A stretch of DNA of 64,000 nucleotides, from NCBI GenBank assembly GCA_008973525.1, contig WACJ01000215.1, positions 248,001 through 312,000 of the forward strand. Reading direction: 5' to 3'. The first letter of the stretch is position 1, and the number at the start of each line of letters is the position of its first letter. Below, in pieces: positions 1-11,219 of this stretch. Position numbers and translations under genes: made by a program. The notes under the pieces are model-generated. The model was not told the DNA's origin, did no database searches, and saw nothing but the letters and a program-made list of their open reading frames with translations. The stretch is from Stenopsyche tienmushanensis (Eukaryota; Arthropoda; Insecta; Trichoptera; Stenopsychidae).

Positions 1-480
1 CGATAGGGAAGTAAATAAGCAGTTTTCTTCAGAAGATATTGAAAAGCTGTTCTAGACGATCTTGTTGATTTTACTGGAAAGAGCTTTCTGGAATGCAAAG
101 AGAGCTAGGATAGGAGGGACTGGATTGGACGTGAAGACATACGTGACGCTTAAGTGCATCTCGGATTCGCTCCTACACCAACTAAGGGTGTCGCCTGAGT
201 AGTTTCTTTTTTCAGATTGACTCCCTCAGTTTAGCGATTTCAAAGCGACATAGAAAGCAACGGAAGACGGTCCTGTAATCGTTGCAAAGTGAAATGTTTC
301 ATTCGCCTCCTTTCAAGGCCGTCTGTTTTTTGTTCCTCTTGTCCTTGTTTTGATTCTACAATAAATCTTCCTGGTTCTGAACCGGTATGGTTTCTTATGT
401 TGTGTACTATTGCGTGGAGTCAAATATGTTCGAGAAAGAGAGTCATAGTAAGCCGAGGGGTTTGTGTCCATTGCGTTACT
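1..480 (-). repeat. RepA dispersed repeat, copy 1 (cut by window edge)
   Basis: This stretch matches the long RepA copy at 54.65-55.42 kb almost from end to end. Shared blocks include the phrase 'gtgcatctcggattcgctcc', the segment around 'gttgcaaagtgaa', and 'ttcaaggccgtct'. Sense is taken as the strand that carries the (ATG)n tail at its 3' end in copy 3, so this copy lies on the minus strand and its 3' half falls before the window start. The short frames inside it (for example 289-492) differ from copy to copy and are not preserved, so I do not call a gene. Family identity is inferred from comparisons inside the window only. Confidence 0.7.
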
Positions 481-489
481 ATTTTTTCC

Positions 490-3400
490 TAGTTGTAGTG
501 GTTAGAATCAAGATATATATATACAGAAATAATAAAACTTTTAAAGATTTTTTATTAATGTTTGTTCATTTTCAAAAATTATTTAATCGCGCCCAAGGAG
601 CATTATTTCATTTATGACTTCATTAATCGATTAATATTTATTTATTAATGTTCCATCAAATAATTAAATATTCTGTTTATTATCTCGTAGATTTACTTTT
701 AATGCTTTAGTGTTTGACCTTAAAATATTCAAATTTCATAACATCAGAACGGGTATATTATTTTAATGGTAAGATGGCCTCCCAGTCCCCTGTCCCTTTT
801 AATTAAATGTCGATTATATAAATTGTTGTTTATTAAGGATTAGCATTAATTAGTCTTTATGGTCTATTGGGTGCTTTACTTCAGGAACCGATTGGATAAT
901 GCATACTTCATGGAAGCAACCATGCGATACCGAAAATAGTCGATTAGCTGCTTTTTGTTCAAACAAATTTTATCATTTACTGCTGCATTTCCGGTAGCTC
1001 TTGTATCATGCGGATATTGTGGTCTGATTGAAAGACTAATATTGGCTTTCTCATATACAAGTGCGTAAATAGTATGAAATGGGTGGAGTTATCCTTCTTC
1101 TCTGTTCTTCTTCTCGCGGAAAAGTGGCCAAGAATCTTGAATACATCTATTCCGGTATTTGGAAAAGATATATAAAGGGGCTATTTCAGATAGACTGACG
1201 TTTGTATGCACAAAAATTATTTGCATAGATAAATATGTGTGTATACATTTTAAACTGCCTTCACTCGAAAATGGATTTTTTGTGTAAGTTTGGTTTCTTT
1301 AGAAATAGTTATTTAGTTAATATTTTAGTTAAATACGTTTGAGTTAAAATAAATCATAAAGTTGAAGTGATTAAACGCACTCTGTGCGAACGGTATTTAT
1401 AGGGTTGAAATGAATGCAAAATTTGTTTTAAGAGATTTATCTTTCACTGTCGCCTTCACAGGCTGAAGTAATTTTTTGTGGTTATTGAAGAATTTTATGA
1501 AAATCTCTGCCAAAGTACCGCTCTAATGACTGAGTCACGAGCTCCTTTTTGACGTGATTCATTAATTAGTGAATTACCCTTCTTACCCTGGTGATTACTA
1601 TGCTGTCTGTGGGTTCCGTCTCTTAATGCGACTTGCAAGAATAATATGTGTTTGAGTAGCACTTACCAGTTACCCAAGTTTTTTCTCAATGTTTGTTTTC
1701 GTGACTTTTAATATAATCCCTTTTTGTCTAAATTTATTCTGCCTCGACCTAAATAAACATCTCAGAACGAATCTCCTTCCGGTTCGACACTCACTTTTAT
1801 TTACTCAAACGTTATTGTTTTCCCCGGCAATAATCAAATTTGACTGATGCCACTCAAGCAATTAGTATGAAAAGTGTTCTGCCCAAAGATATATTTGAAT
1901 AAAGAAATAAATATCATATTTTATGATATCGACGCTTCCTCGGCACATTCTTATTTTTGCATCATTTACCTTCGAAAGCACATGGCGAACGTCCGTCAAG
2001 GAAATGTAAATAACATTCAGATTTATATGCTAGAAATGTGAAATAGCAACTGCCTAAACCGGCTTATTTCCATATGAAGAAAACGGCGAGGATTCATCTT
2101 CAATATATTGTTTATCTGCGTGGCTCGTTGCCAACCCTCGGCTTGTTTTAACCCTGTCGGGGTGAAATCTATGCGATTTCTCAACGAAATTCTTCGACAT
2201 AATTTATAGTTAGAGAAAGTCACAAAAGAAAATAAATTCCGTCTGAGTTGGAAATCGAATAGATAAAAATATGATTAACTGTCGTGAATACGAAATCGGC
2301 CCGAGGAAAACTCGAGGCAACTGGAAAAGTCAGACGAAACTTTTCCTTTCGTTCGACCCATCGGCGTTTATTGATGCCTTAAATCGCCTCATAACTTTTT
2401 TTTAGACTGACGAACGCAATTTATCTTGATAGATTTATTGTGTTTAGACCACTCCATAGTACTAAAAAGAAGAAACAAATTTTATTTCCATAATGTTATA
2501 ACTGCATCCTTTACAATATTTGATTGAAACAGTTAAACTTTAAAGATAATTGGGTTTTTAACGCATTCTCATGGAAAGAAAATTAACAGAAGATGGACAA
2601 ATTGGAAAGTATTATTCGAAAGTAATAATTTCAAAGGAGAAATATTATTACTATGAAGACATGGTTTGCAGCTCTCAATAGGTCGAAACATTTGTCTGCC
2701 AATGTCCGCCAAGCTCATAAGATGATTCGTTATTAAATGATGTAAATATTTTCAATATTAGACAAACTATAATTATATCATATTTATATTAAAATCACTT
2801 TATAATATATGTACAATTTTATCGATATTTGACACTTCATAAGGAAATTTGAACGCGTTAAATAAAATAAAAAGGAATAGACTTTTGGATGAAAAAGGAA
2901 ACGAGCACTCGTTAAGGGATGAAAAAGCGGATTCACGAAAACCAAAAGCTTACTTTCGGAAGAAAGATAATGGCATACCAAGTCTGCATGCTTAGGATTA
3001 AGCTTTGGGGTTGTGAAATTTATCTTCAAATCGCTATTATCTCGAATATTTTAATATGCAAATATATTCGAAACAAAAATAAAAAAGGGATTTTTTTAAA
3101 AAATTTATTTGGGCTCCATTATTTTTGCTATTGGTAGTTTTATCGATGCTTACGACGTCCCGGGTACTTAATATATTTTTTTCGATAGAGTTTTTCGTAT
3201 TCAGTATGGTAATTTTATGAGAGAACTCATTTCAATAACAATAAGACTAAAAGGGTAGATCTACGGCTCTGCTCTTAGTCTTGTTCGTGGACCAAGTTTG
3301 AAAAGGCACTTTTTGATAAAAATATATAGTGAATTTTTAATATGCGTGCCTTAGGACTACCCTTGGCGGATTTATTTTTTGAGGGGGAAAAAAATATGTT

Positions 3401-3900
3401 TTTATTATTAGAATTCGAATGTTTTGCCCTATTAAAACGCAATAGATTTGCCCAACAAAAACGAACGTCTTGATGTTGAATCATTGGATTTCGTTGACAT
3501 GAACAACGAAAACTTACTGAAGTATAGAAATAATGACCAATTTGTATGGATTGAAAAGAACAGTCTATTTAAAATATTTATATATGATAATGTTAAAAAG
3601 GTTGTGTATCACTGATTTAATGATGCAATTTCCGCTTTACTCTCACTCGATTTTCGCACGTTCATTTCTGTTTCGGCGTCACACATGAATCGATCATTGT
3701 GATTGGTCAAACCAGTGCTTCTCAATATGCTTTTCGCCATGTTTTAAATTCTATGCATATTGAAAGTGTTGTTCTGCCATTTCGAGTTATACAAACAGTC
3801 TTCGCTTCGGATTACCAAAAAAATTAAATTTACACAAGCATCTTGTTTATGAAGTATAATTAATTTCGAAAGTTCTCAAACAGCGGAAAGTTTAATAACA
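490..3900. other. No gene seen; AT-rich noncoding DNA
   Basis: Only short frames of about 60-80 codons are present, which is expected by chance in DNA of this composition. I recognised no transposase, domain or RNA gene here. A dense pair of overlapping short frames on both strands at 2,784-3,137 is not recognisable as protein. Confidence 0.5.
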
Positions 3901-3905
3901 ACTTC

Positions 3906-4460
3906 TTGCGCTTATACCCACACAAACAAGTAGTTCTCATCCAAAAATCCGTCGCTGGATTTGTATGGATTCAAGCTTTTGTTCGGCCTCGCTTTTTTCC
4001 AGTGTCTGAGACGTCCTCTCTTCCCATTGCAAACTTTCCATTTTTGGCAGAGGAAACTTTGCCGTCATTATTTTGCACAAGTGCTTTCCTTTTCGTGAAA
4101 CTTCGCAATCCGAAATACCAATTTGGCTCCGGTTTATTTTGTATCCTCACGATAAATTCGGTTTTTAAAGAGAAACTTTTCATTCGCTCACCTGAGAGCG
4201 GAGACCCGAATTGGTGGAAAAACCCGCAATACTTGCGCGTCAAGAATGCCCGAAGAACCTTTTTTGCGAAATTCAAACTTGGGTTTTATGATGGAAATTT
4301 TGGTTGTTTGAAGGCTGTGCATTTAAAAAAACGCCGAATTATTTGCCGAAATTATAAACAATATTGCATGTATACCCAATTATTGTGTGATTGTTCCTAT
4401 GTCTGCCAAAAAGCTTTATGGTTCTTCTGCCTCCAGTTTATAAAAATATCTACATGTTAG
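3906..4460 (+). other. Longest open frame in the window, coding status doubtful
   Basis: A 184-codon frame runs without a stop, opening on TTG with no early ATG. A second open frame of about 101 codons overlaps it on the opposite strand (3,971-4,276), and that one reads as the more hydrophilic, protein-like sequence. The opposite strand also carries a strong donor-like junction, CTCTCAG followed by GTGAGC, at about 4,186-4,198. Neither translation resembles a family I know. The local base composition is less AT-rich than its surroundings, which lengthens open frames by itself. It may be a diverged exon, a fossil transposon, or chance. Confidence 0.2.
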
Positions 4461-4628
4461 TGGATTTCAAACGACTCATATAGGGCAGGTTGTTTCAATA
4501 TATTGTTTAATATAATACTTAAAAAGTAATATAATACTGCTAGTGTGGTAAAATATCCCACTTGAGCGTTTCCAAATATTTTTCCTTTTCAATAATGCAA
4601 CATACAGTGGGCGCGCACATTTTCGTTA

Positions 4629-5081
4629 TGACGTATATATACGTCCCGCCCACCTGGCGTGAGTTCATATTATTATTATTTTTTAACGATGCTTAGGGGG
4701 GGAGGGGTTTAGATGTAATGCTGTTTTTGATGGCATAGATTAGCTTTTTACTATGTTGTCTGAACTGAGCATCAATACGTATTTTTTGTCCTTCCATTTT
4801 AAAACTATAAGCTCGCCTTTGAATCTTACCTTATGCTACTAGTCACCTGTTACTAAGTACACGTCCACTCTAACACAATAGCGAAGTGCGACCAATTTGC
4901 TACCTATCTTAAATTTATGTCAAAACATATATCGACAACTTACACATTCGTTAAACAAAAAAAATGTCCCACCTGCTTTAAGACTCAACATATATTTCGA
5001 GGACGTATATATACGTCCTAAACAATTTTGATGCAGCTTACGTTGGACGTATATATACGTCCCGCCCGCTTAACAGGTTAA
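4629..5081. mobile_element. piggyBac-like MITE cluster with 16-bp palindromes
   Basis: The perfect palindrome GACGTATATATACGTC occurs at 4,630-4,645, 5,002-5,017 and 5,046-5,061. The first and third are followed by CCGCCC in the same orientation. The third copy leads to TTAACAGGTTAA at 5,070-5,081, so one end can be read as TTAA followed by an inward terminus. The first copy is also flanked by GTGGGCG and CGCCCAC in inverted orientation. TTAA is the target site of piggyBac transposons, and short non-autonomous piggyBac derivatives with terminal palindromes are common in insects. The second boundary and a matching TTAA were not found, so the family assignment is an inference. Confidence 0.4.
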
Positions 5082-5089
5082 TTGTCTCA

Positions 5090-7980
5090 GTATTTTACAT
5101 ATTTATCGAATTCAATCAAAGTAAACTCGGATTGAGACGATTAATCCGTGATATAAGTATTTCCGATATCCGAAGTACATTTATTCCATTTAGTTAATTT
5201 GATTCGATGTGTTGAATTGCAAAAATTGATTATTCCAAATTCGCATTTTTTTAAACTCGGGTTTCATTTGAAACACGATTAAAGTTTATGCTAAATTCAA
5301 AAAGTTTATGTGCCACTGATTTTGGCTATCAGATATATATAGCAGTGATGCAAAAGGCCCTCGTTTGTTTTATTCGCGTGAGGCTGCAAGACGCTCTTTC
5401 ATTTTGTCTCACACAATAGCTCCTTGGCCTCCAGAACATAAGGTCACCAGTTCACAAGATTTCACTCTCAATATAACCTCGGCCTCTATTTGTTTTACAT
5501 ATCTTATCCGAACCCATTTCTTCTTTAGCATTTCGAGTCCCGATCCAATTTTATTTGCATTCTTTCCTCAAACAAAATTTCATAGAAGGAAACTGTGTAA
5601 TTTTTAATTTATCAACTCTAATTGCTTAAAGTCGTTCAACGAGTTTTTAATGTTGTAATATCATTATAAAGTTAGAAAGGTTTTCTGATAAAAAAACTTG
5701 TAAAGTATATAAGGCAATAAAGACCGGGAGAAGATTTTCAGCAACGTGCTTTTTCATCGCTTTTATAAATTGAATTATTTTTCAATTCTTGACCTCCTTA
5801 AAGCCCTAAACCTATTTGGACACCGCCGACACCGTGGCCTTAATATTATCGGTCTTTCGTGTGTTTTTTTATTCTTCATAGATCATGGCGTTTAGGGTAT
5901 TTGTGCAGATTCCTCGGAGGGGACCTCATCAATGTACCATCATTTATAATAATAATCCCGCTGAGCTTTCTTAGACCTAAACGTTATTACAAACAACTCG
6001 GAATGCTGTCGTTGCCATATCATAATCCTACGTGTATGGGCTTCCGAAGAAAGGTCTGACCCCCAAGGACAATGTGCTATATATAGGTGAACGGAAACGA
6101 CCCTACTTAAAGAATACACTCCCTAAAAATGGTTTTTGAGGCTTTCCATGAATCCTCAGCCTTCATGTTCGCTTACGTTTTTTTATGTTTGACATGTTGA
6201 AATCCCGAAAGATTTCCCCCTATCCGAGACCGAAGAGCGGTGAGCTTTTTCGCGTTTAAAAATTTATACACTGGCTTCAGTATTGACACGTGTCTTAACA
6301 CACTTTAGACGGAACCTTTAGTACCAGGATTTTTCGAGATTAGTGCAAGACACGTAGTATTATGTATCATACTTATTTAACGTTGTGTAGTATTATAGTA
6401 ACTCATCACGGAGGTAGTTATTAAAAGACTGTCATATGTGCCAATTCAAGAACAATATTTATTTTATTTTATCGGCTGTCACATCAATACAGTGATGCAG
6501 TTATTTGTGTTGTAGGATGTAGCACCCAAATTCGCTACAACAGCAAGTACGAGTTCTCTAGCACCCGCGTAAAGTGTGTTAAGGTCGATTTACATGATTT
6601 TCGTTATATTAATGAAAATTGTACTACGCGGTTTCTTCTTTTGTCGTTTATATTTCCGTGAAAACGCTCAGGAAATATTTATATTTTTTGTGTTTATAAC
6701 GATTTTATTGGTATCCAAAAAAATATTTTTGTCTTTGGAAGCGGGAAATATAAATCTTCAAATATCATATGAAAAACGTTCATTTTCGTATAAGATGATT
6801 GTAATTAATATTTAATATCTAAAGTCAGTTCGAATTTGGTTAGAAATAACGAGCGAAAGGCAATTGTCGGCATCTATTGGTAATCGTAGAAATTAAGCAG
6901 CGGATTTCTCCTTTAGTCCAATTAATTCCATTTTTAAACTTCCTGATCATTTTGACCTTTACCATACATTCTCAATTTTATTCTGCTTGCTAATGTTAAT
7001 ATCTGACCCGCAATCAAAACCACAGCGTTCTTTATTGCCAACATTCACTTTTTGGCCTTGCATTCAATTAATAGGTGAACTCATCGACGTTACGACCCTA
7101 TTGTTTCTTTGTTGTACTGAAATAAAGCACTAAAACTGAGGCCTCTGTTGTCAAATCGCAGTTCTTCTCTGCACATTTGTTTTGCTTAATGTTTTTTCTC
7201 TGACTGCGTATTAAGTCCATTATCCGGCCATTAACTTTCATTGAAAATGAATGCCATCAGAGCGTCGTTCTTATTTTCTCCTCGTCGCAATTATGGACAA
7301 TCTTAATCTCTATCTTTGATCACGCAATTTTCTTGACTGTATACAAGGCCTCCGGTATATTATCTTTATTCATTTCATGAAATGTAATAAAACTACTAGC
7401 CGTGAAGGTGTAATTGAATGTCATATTAATTGTCAAATATTTTTTGCATTGATAATTAAAATACGCATTAGCAAAAATTATATTGTTGCCATTAATGTGT
7501 ATGATCTTTGGGTCACGTTTTCAATTGAGAAGAAAATGGATCCTACTTTGCTAATGACTTTGTCTATCATGCCAATTAATGAACAATGGCGACGTTGACA
7601 ATGTGCCTCTCTTATCTTCTGGAGCATGTCTGAATAATGCAATATTGATAAAACTATAGTAGCTTTACAATTTAGTCTTGTTATAATGTCCTGCATTTTT
7701 CAAAATTTTGTTGCATATATTGTTTATTATTGAACAATCAAAAAAGTACAGAAAACTTAAATGAGCTATTTCTGTTGACATATCTTGGTTTTATAATATG
7801 ATACTACTAATATAGCGTTGCCACAGAAATATATTTCAGTGATATCAACTACCATGCTCAGTTCGTTGCGATTAATTATTTTGATTATAATTTGTCAAAC
7901 GATGTCAAATAATTATAAAAACTAGAAATATTAAGATTACAGATTGTTGCAGCAATTTCTTTCAAAGTTTAGTAATATGA
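5090..7980. other. No gene seen; AT-rich noncoding DNA
   Basis: I see only short frames (longest about 80 codons, at 5,365-5,607 and 6,576-6,815) without recognisable motifs, and no repeat shared with the rest of the window. Confidence 0.5.
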
Positions 7981-7986
7981 GGCATA

Positions 7987-8354
7987 TTCAGAAAGTAAGT
8001 GTACTAGATTTTTATATTTATTTAGAAAAAGTGTATTTGAAAAATATTACAGAATATTGTTCCTACACTTGTTAATTATTTTTCCACATGATTACTATCC
8101 CGTTTAATGCATGTGGTGAGCCATGGCACAAGCTACTTTATGTGCTCCTCGAAAAGCTCTTTCGTCAGCTCCTTCCCGACTTCAGAACCTCTTTCTGCAC
8201 GTATTCATTGGTTGAAAAATTAATTCCACCCAAGTGTGCCTTCAGGAAAGCGAAAATATGATAATATGAAGACATCAAGTCAGGAGAATTTTCAAAACTT
8301 TCAAAAAACAAAAAACCATAGCCCGTTATGGTGATAGTACAGTTACTTTCTGAA
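7987..8354 (-). mobile_element. Deleted mariner-family transposon
   Basis: The ends form an inverted repeat: TTCAGAAAGTAAGTGTACTA at 7,987 and, reading inward from 8,354 on the other strand, TTCAGAAAGTAACTGTACTA, with one mismatch in 20. The left flank is TA, the mariner target site; the right flank is CA and has probably mutated. At 368 bp the element is far shorter than a full mariner of about 1.3 kb, so most of the transposase gene has been lost. The remaining coding sequence reads on the minus strand. Confidence 0.8.
8076..8287 (-). pseudogene. Mariner transposase, C-terminal fragment
   Basis: On the minus strand the translation begins with SPDLMSSYYHIFAFLKAHLG and continues with NFSTNEYVQKEVLKSGRS. 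This corresponds to the mariner segment normally reading SPDLAPSDYHLF, followed by LKxHLGG and a 'sTDEEVQ' helix; the aspartate of SPDL is the third catalytic acidic residue of the DD34D transposases. After a stop and frameshift the sequence ends in HVEK then TAA at 8,076-8,078, like the usual '(G)DYVEK' terminus of the family. Everything before the SPD motif is missing, so no active enzyme could be made. The assignment is strong because motif order, spacing and the surrounding terminal repeats agree. Confidence 0.8.
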
Positions 8355-8554
8355 CATTATTTATAGTATAGTATACTTAAGTAAAAAACCACTTCTTCAA
8401 TTTTAATTCGCATATTTACTCTAAATTAATGCTTAAAAATGAATTTAAAAGCGTTTTATATAATATTATAAGAATATCACTGTCTTCTGTTGCCTTTTAT
8501 ATCATTTTGAAATTGTTAAACTGTGAATTTATAAGATTACAGTGCTCGAGAATG

Positions 8555-8690
8555 GGAATATTTCTGGTGAAGCAAGATGAAACTGGACTGTGTACTCCAG
8601 AAAGATATTTCCACTAAAACTAAAACGATCGTCTATAAAAGCATTCCACTGTCTTCCAAGGAAAATCTTTCGATTTTCGGAAACCAAGGT
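8555..8690 (+). repeat. RepA dispersed repeat, decayed copy 6
   Basis: The segment 'actggactgtgtactccag' and the following 'cgatcgtctataaaagc...' align with the plus-strand RepA copy at 63.68-63.77 kb (ACTGGACTC..TGTACTCCAGAAAG, then GGTCATCTAGAGTAG). The two differ throughout, so this is an old and diverged member. The hairpin stem conserved in other copies is not intact here. Confidence 0.5.
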
Positions 8691-8719
8691 GGGCGTAAAT
8701 GCACTCTTCGATACACTCA

Positions 8720-10490
8720 TCCAGTCAGAGATTAAACACGATTATTATTGTAAAAAATATTTATTACTCATAATTTATAATTTTAAGGGTTTTTGAACAT
8801 TTTCAGCTGCGTTTTTAATTTTTTTAAAAATAATCTGAATACATACAAAACTGAGTTAACATATTTTTCTGGACGTATCCGGAGACGAACCAATAAAATT
8901 TAATAATACAGCAACCAGAATAGAAATATGAGAGTTGCGGCTATAGACGCGTGTGGCCTGTGCAGACGAATTCTTGATCATGTCTATAGAGCTTGTGGTA
9001 CATATTGTAAATTTATAACAAGATCACGAGTATTTAACTTGTAGTTTTAGATTTTATTGTAATGACTAAATCGTTGTTTTTATTGCAGCTGATTGAATTT
9101 GATCTAAGCATAGATCAAAAGCTAAATAAAATAAAGCAATAATGTTGATTTAACAGTCAACGATCTTCAGCATATGAAACAGTCAATCTAGTTAATTGAC
9201 GTCCGTTACAAAAGCTATTAAATCAATAAGCTATGACGTTAAATTGGTAATAACACTTAGGATCAATGTATTTTGTTTCAATTATTTTAAAAGTGGCTTT
9301 TTATATATATTTGTAATATACGATCAGTCGATAATTTGGAAATGTTATATTTATAAACACACACTTCTTGATGTATAAGTAGATGCGCATCCAAATTTAA
9401 GAACGGATTATTATAACTAGTGGGATAAATATTATAGACTCTCATTTTGTGCTATAGAGTTAATTATCCTTGGGAATTTTGTAAACGTGAATGGGTCAAG
9501 TGCTCTTCTATTTGACTAATAAATAAGACGAGTACTCTTATTAGACTATACGTAGCTTGAAGTTGGCATCATCCCTACCGAGTACAATTATCCTCGGCTT
9601 TGCTTTATTTTTATAAATTGACCCTTGGATTTTTCTCCTTTGATCTATTCAAATTATTTCCGTAAAACAGTATTTGTCACTTTCAGACGGATAGTGAAAC
9701 CTTTGATTTTCCAGTAATTTGCGTACAAATTAAACCCTTTCAACGATCAATCCTTCATCGTTGATATTGTGTATTCACGACTGGATCCTACCTTCATATG
9801 GTCTTATATTTGAATAGTTTCGCTTCTCCCAAAGCCTTCAGGGTCCTTCAAAGCCTCGCGAGATTGCGTAAGGGTAAACAAATACTCACTACCCGGAAAA
9901 TCGCTCTAATAATGTTTACCGAATACTCTGTTGTGAGGAGTATCGTTTTCCTTTGTGGATTAAAAGTTGAAGCATAAAAATGTACCGATTCTCTGGTTCA
10001 TCATAAGCGATCATACGTTTCGATCTGAAATTCCCATGTCACCTATTGTGATACATTTATGCAATCCATGTGATGCGTTCACACGTTGAAGACAATGGAA
10101 TATATTCGCGTTGTATAAGGATTTGAATTGATACATTTGCGCAAGGCAAAGGGCATTATTTTTCATTCAGGCGTCTATAAATCAGGTTATTTCAACATTA
10201 ATTTATTCTTGCATCAATCTCACTACAGACGTTTCAACATGTTGGGTGAAAGAATACATCTTTTTGGGTACAGGTGGATTTGAAAATCAGGTCGCGAGAT
10301 GGTTGAATTTATTCAAACTTCTCTATCGCACATAAAACAATGTCAAAGTTAAGTACAGTTTACACTTGTAGCTCTTAAACAGAAGGCAGTTCAAAAAGCA
10401 GATCTATATAAAAATACAAAGTATTTCCAATTTTTGCCAATAATTATTAAAAAGACCAGAAAGTAATCATTTTTTTATAACTTGCAATAT
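8720..10490. other. No gene seen; AT-rich noncoding DNA
   Basis: Nothing recognisable apart from a weak possible terminal exon at 9,089 on the plus strand: a good acceptor (tttttattgcag) is followed by 17 open codons, a stop, and AATAAA-like sequence. Confidence 0.4.
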
Positions 10491-10491
10491 A

Positions 10492-10771
10492 CAGGGTTTT
10501 TTGCACATGGACCCACAATATTTTGAAAAAATACCCAAAATTTCACCTTTAAACCGTCATAACTTTTTTTTGTGCGGTCAAATTAGCATAAAATAGCTGT
10601 TTTTTATCTAAATAAATCATTATTTTGTGCAATTGGTTTAAAGAAAATTAGTTTTGAGCTTCCAAAGTCATCAAAAAATGTGCAAACAAAAACTAACAGC
10701 TATTTTGAACTTAGTTTAGTTTTAAAAATATCTCCAGTTCATACCCTTTCCAACGAAATGCTACATGTCAT
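10492..10771. mobile_element. Mariner-type MITE, copy with decayed right end
   Basis: The left end, CAGGGTTTTTTGCACATGGA preceded by TA, matches the left end of the better-preserved element at 60,288. The right part shares a long block beginning 'attttgaacttagtttag' and ending 'gctacatgtcat' with 60,407-60,480. The final CCTG-TA present in the other copy is missing, so this right end has mutated or been lost. It is longer than the other copy because their interiors differ. No transposase sequence is visible. Confidence 0.6.
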
Positions 10772-11041
10772 ACAAATCGTTCAATAAATCGTTTAACTTG
10801 AAGAGTTACCAGTTTACCAGGATCACGGATAAGAAAATACTTTTTGTAATGTTTAAGGTGTTTTTATTAAATTTATTTACGAAATTTGTTCAAATTTGTT
10901 ACTTCTGCTTCATATGCACATACTACACCTCTTTCTTATTTAAACTGTAGTTGTCTGAAGTAGCATTTTCACTTTCATCTTCAATTGGGATTTTTTTCGT
11001 AGGCACCTCTGTCGTGTAAATTAATTATTTTGGCAGCCCTA

Positions 11042-11205
11042 TTATGTGGCTCCCACGGTCACCAAACCGAACACCACTGGATTTCATTACCTGGGGATGT
11101 GCTCTATTTCATGGCTCGCACGGTCTTCAGACCTGACACCACTGGATTTCTTTGTTTGGGGGCGTGTCCTATTCCATGGCTCACACGGTTTCCAGTGTTT
11201 GATTA
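11042..11205 (+). repeat. 65-bp tandem repeat built from a transposase motif
   Basis: Units start with TGGCTC at 11,047, 11,112 and 11,177, exactly 65 bp apart, giving about 2.5 copies. Unit 1 translates as SPNRTPLDFITWG and unit 2, in another frame because 65 is not a multiple of 3, as RSSDLTPLDFFVWG. Both match the arthropod transposase motif usually written RSPDLTPLDFFLWG, found in Tc1/mariner-like elements. The third unit stops after the first third. This looks like a transposase fragment that was tandemly duplicated after insertion. No terminal inverted repeat was found around it. Confidence 0.65.
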
Positions 11206-11219
11206 TGTGTGACCAAAAA

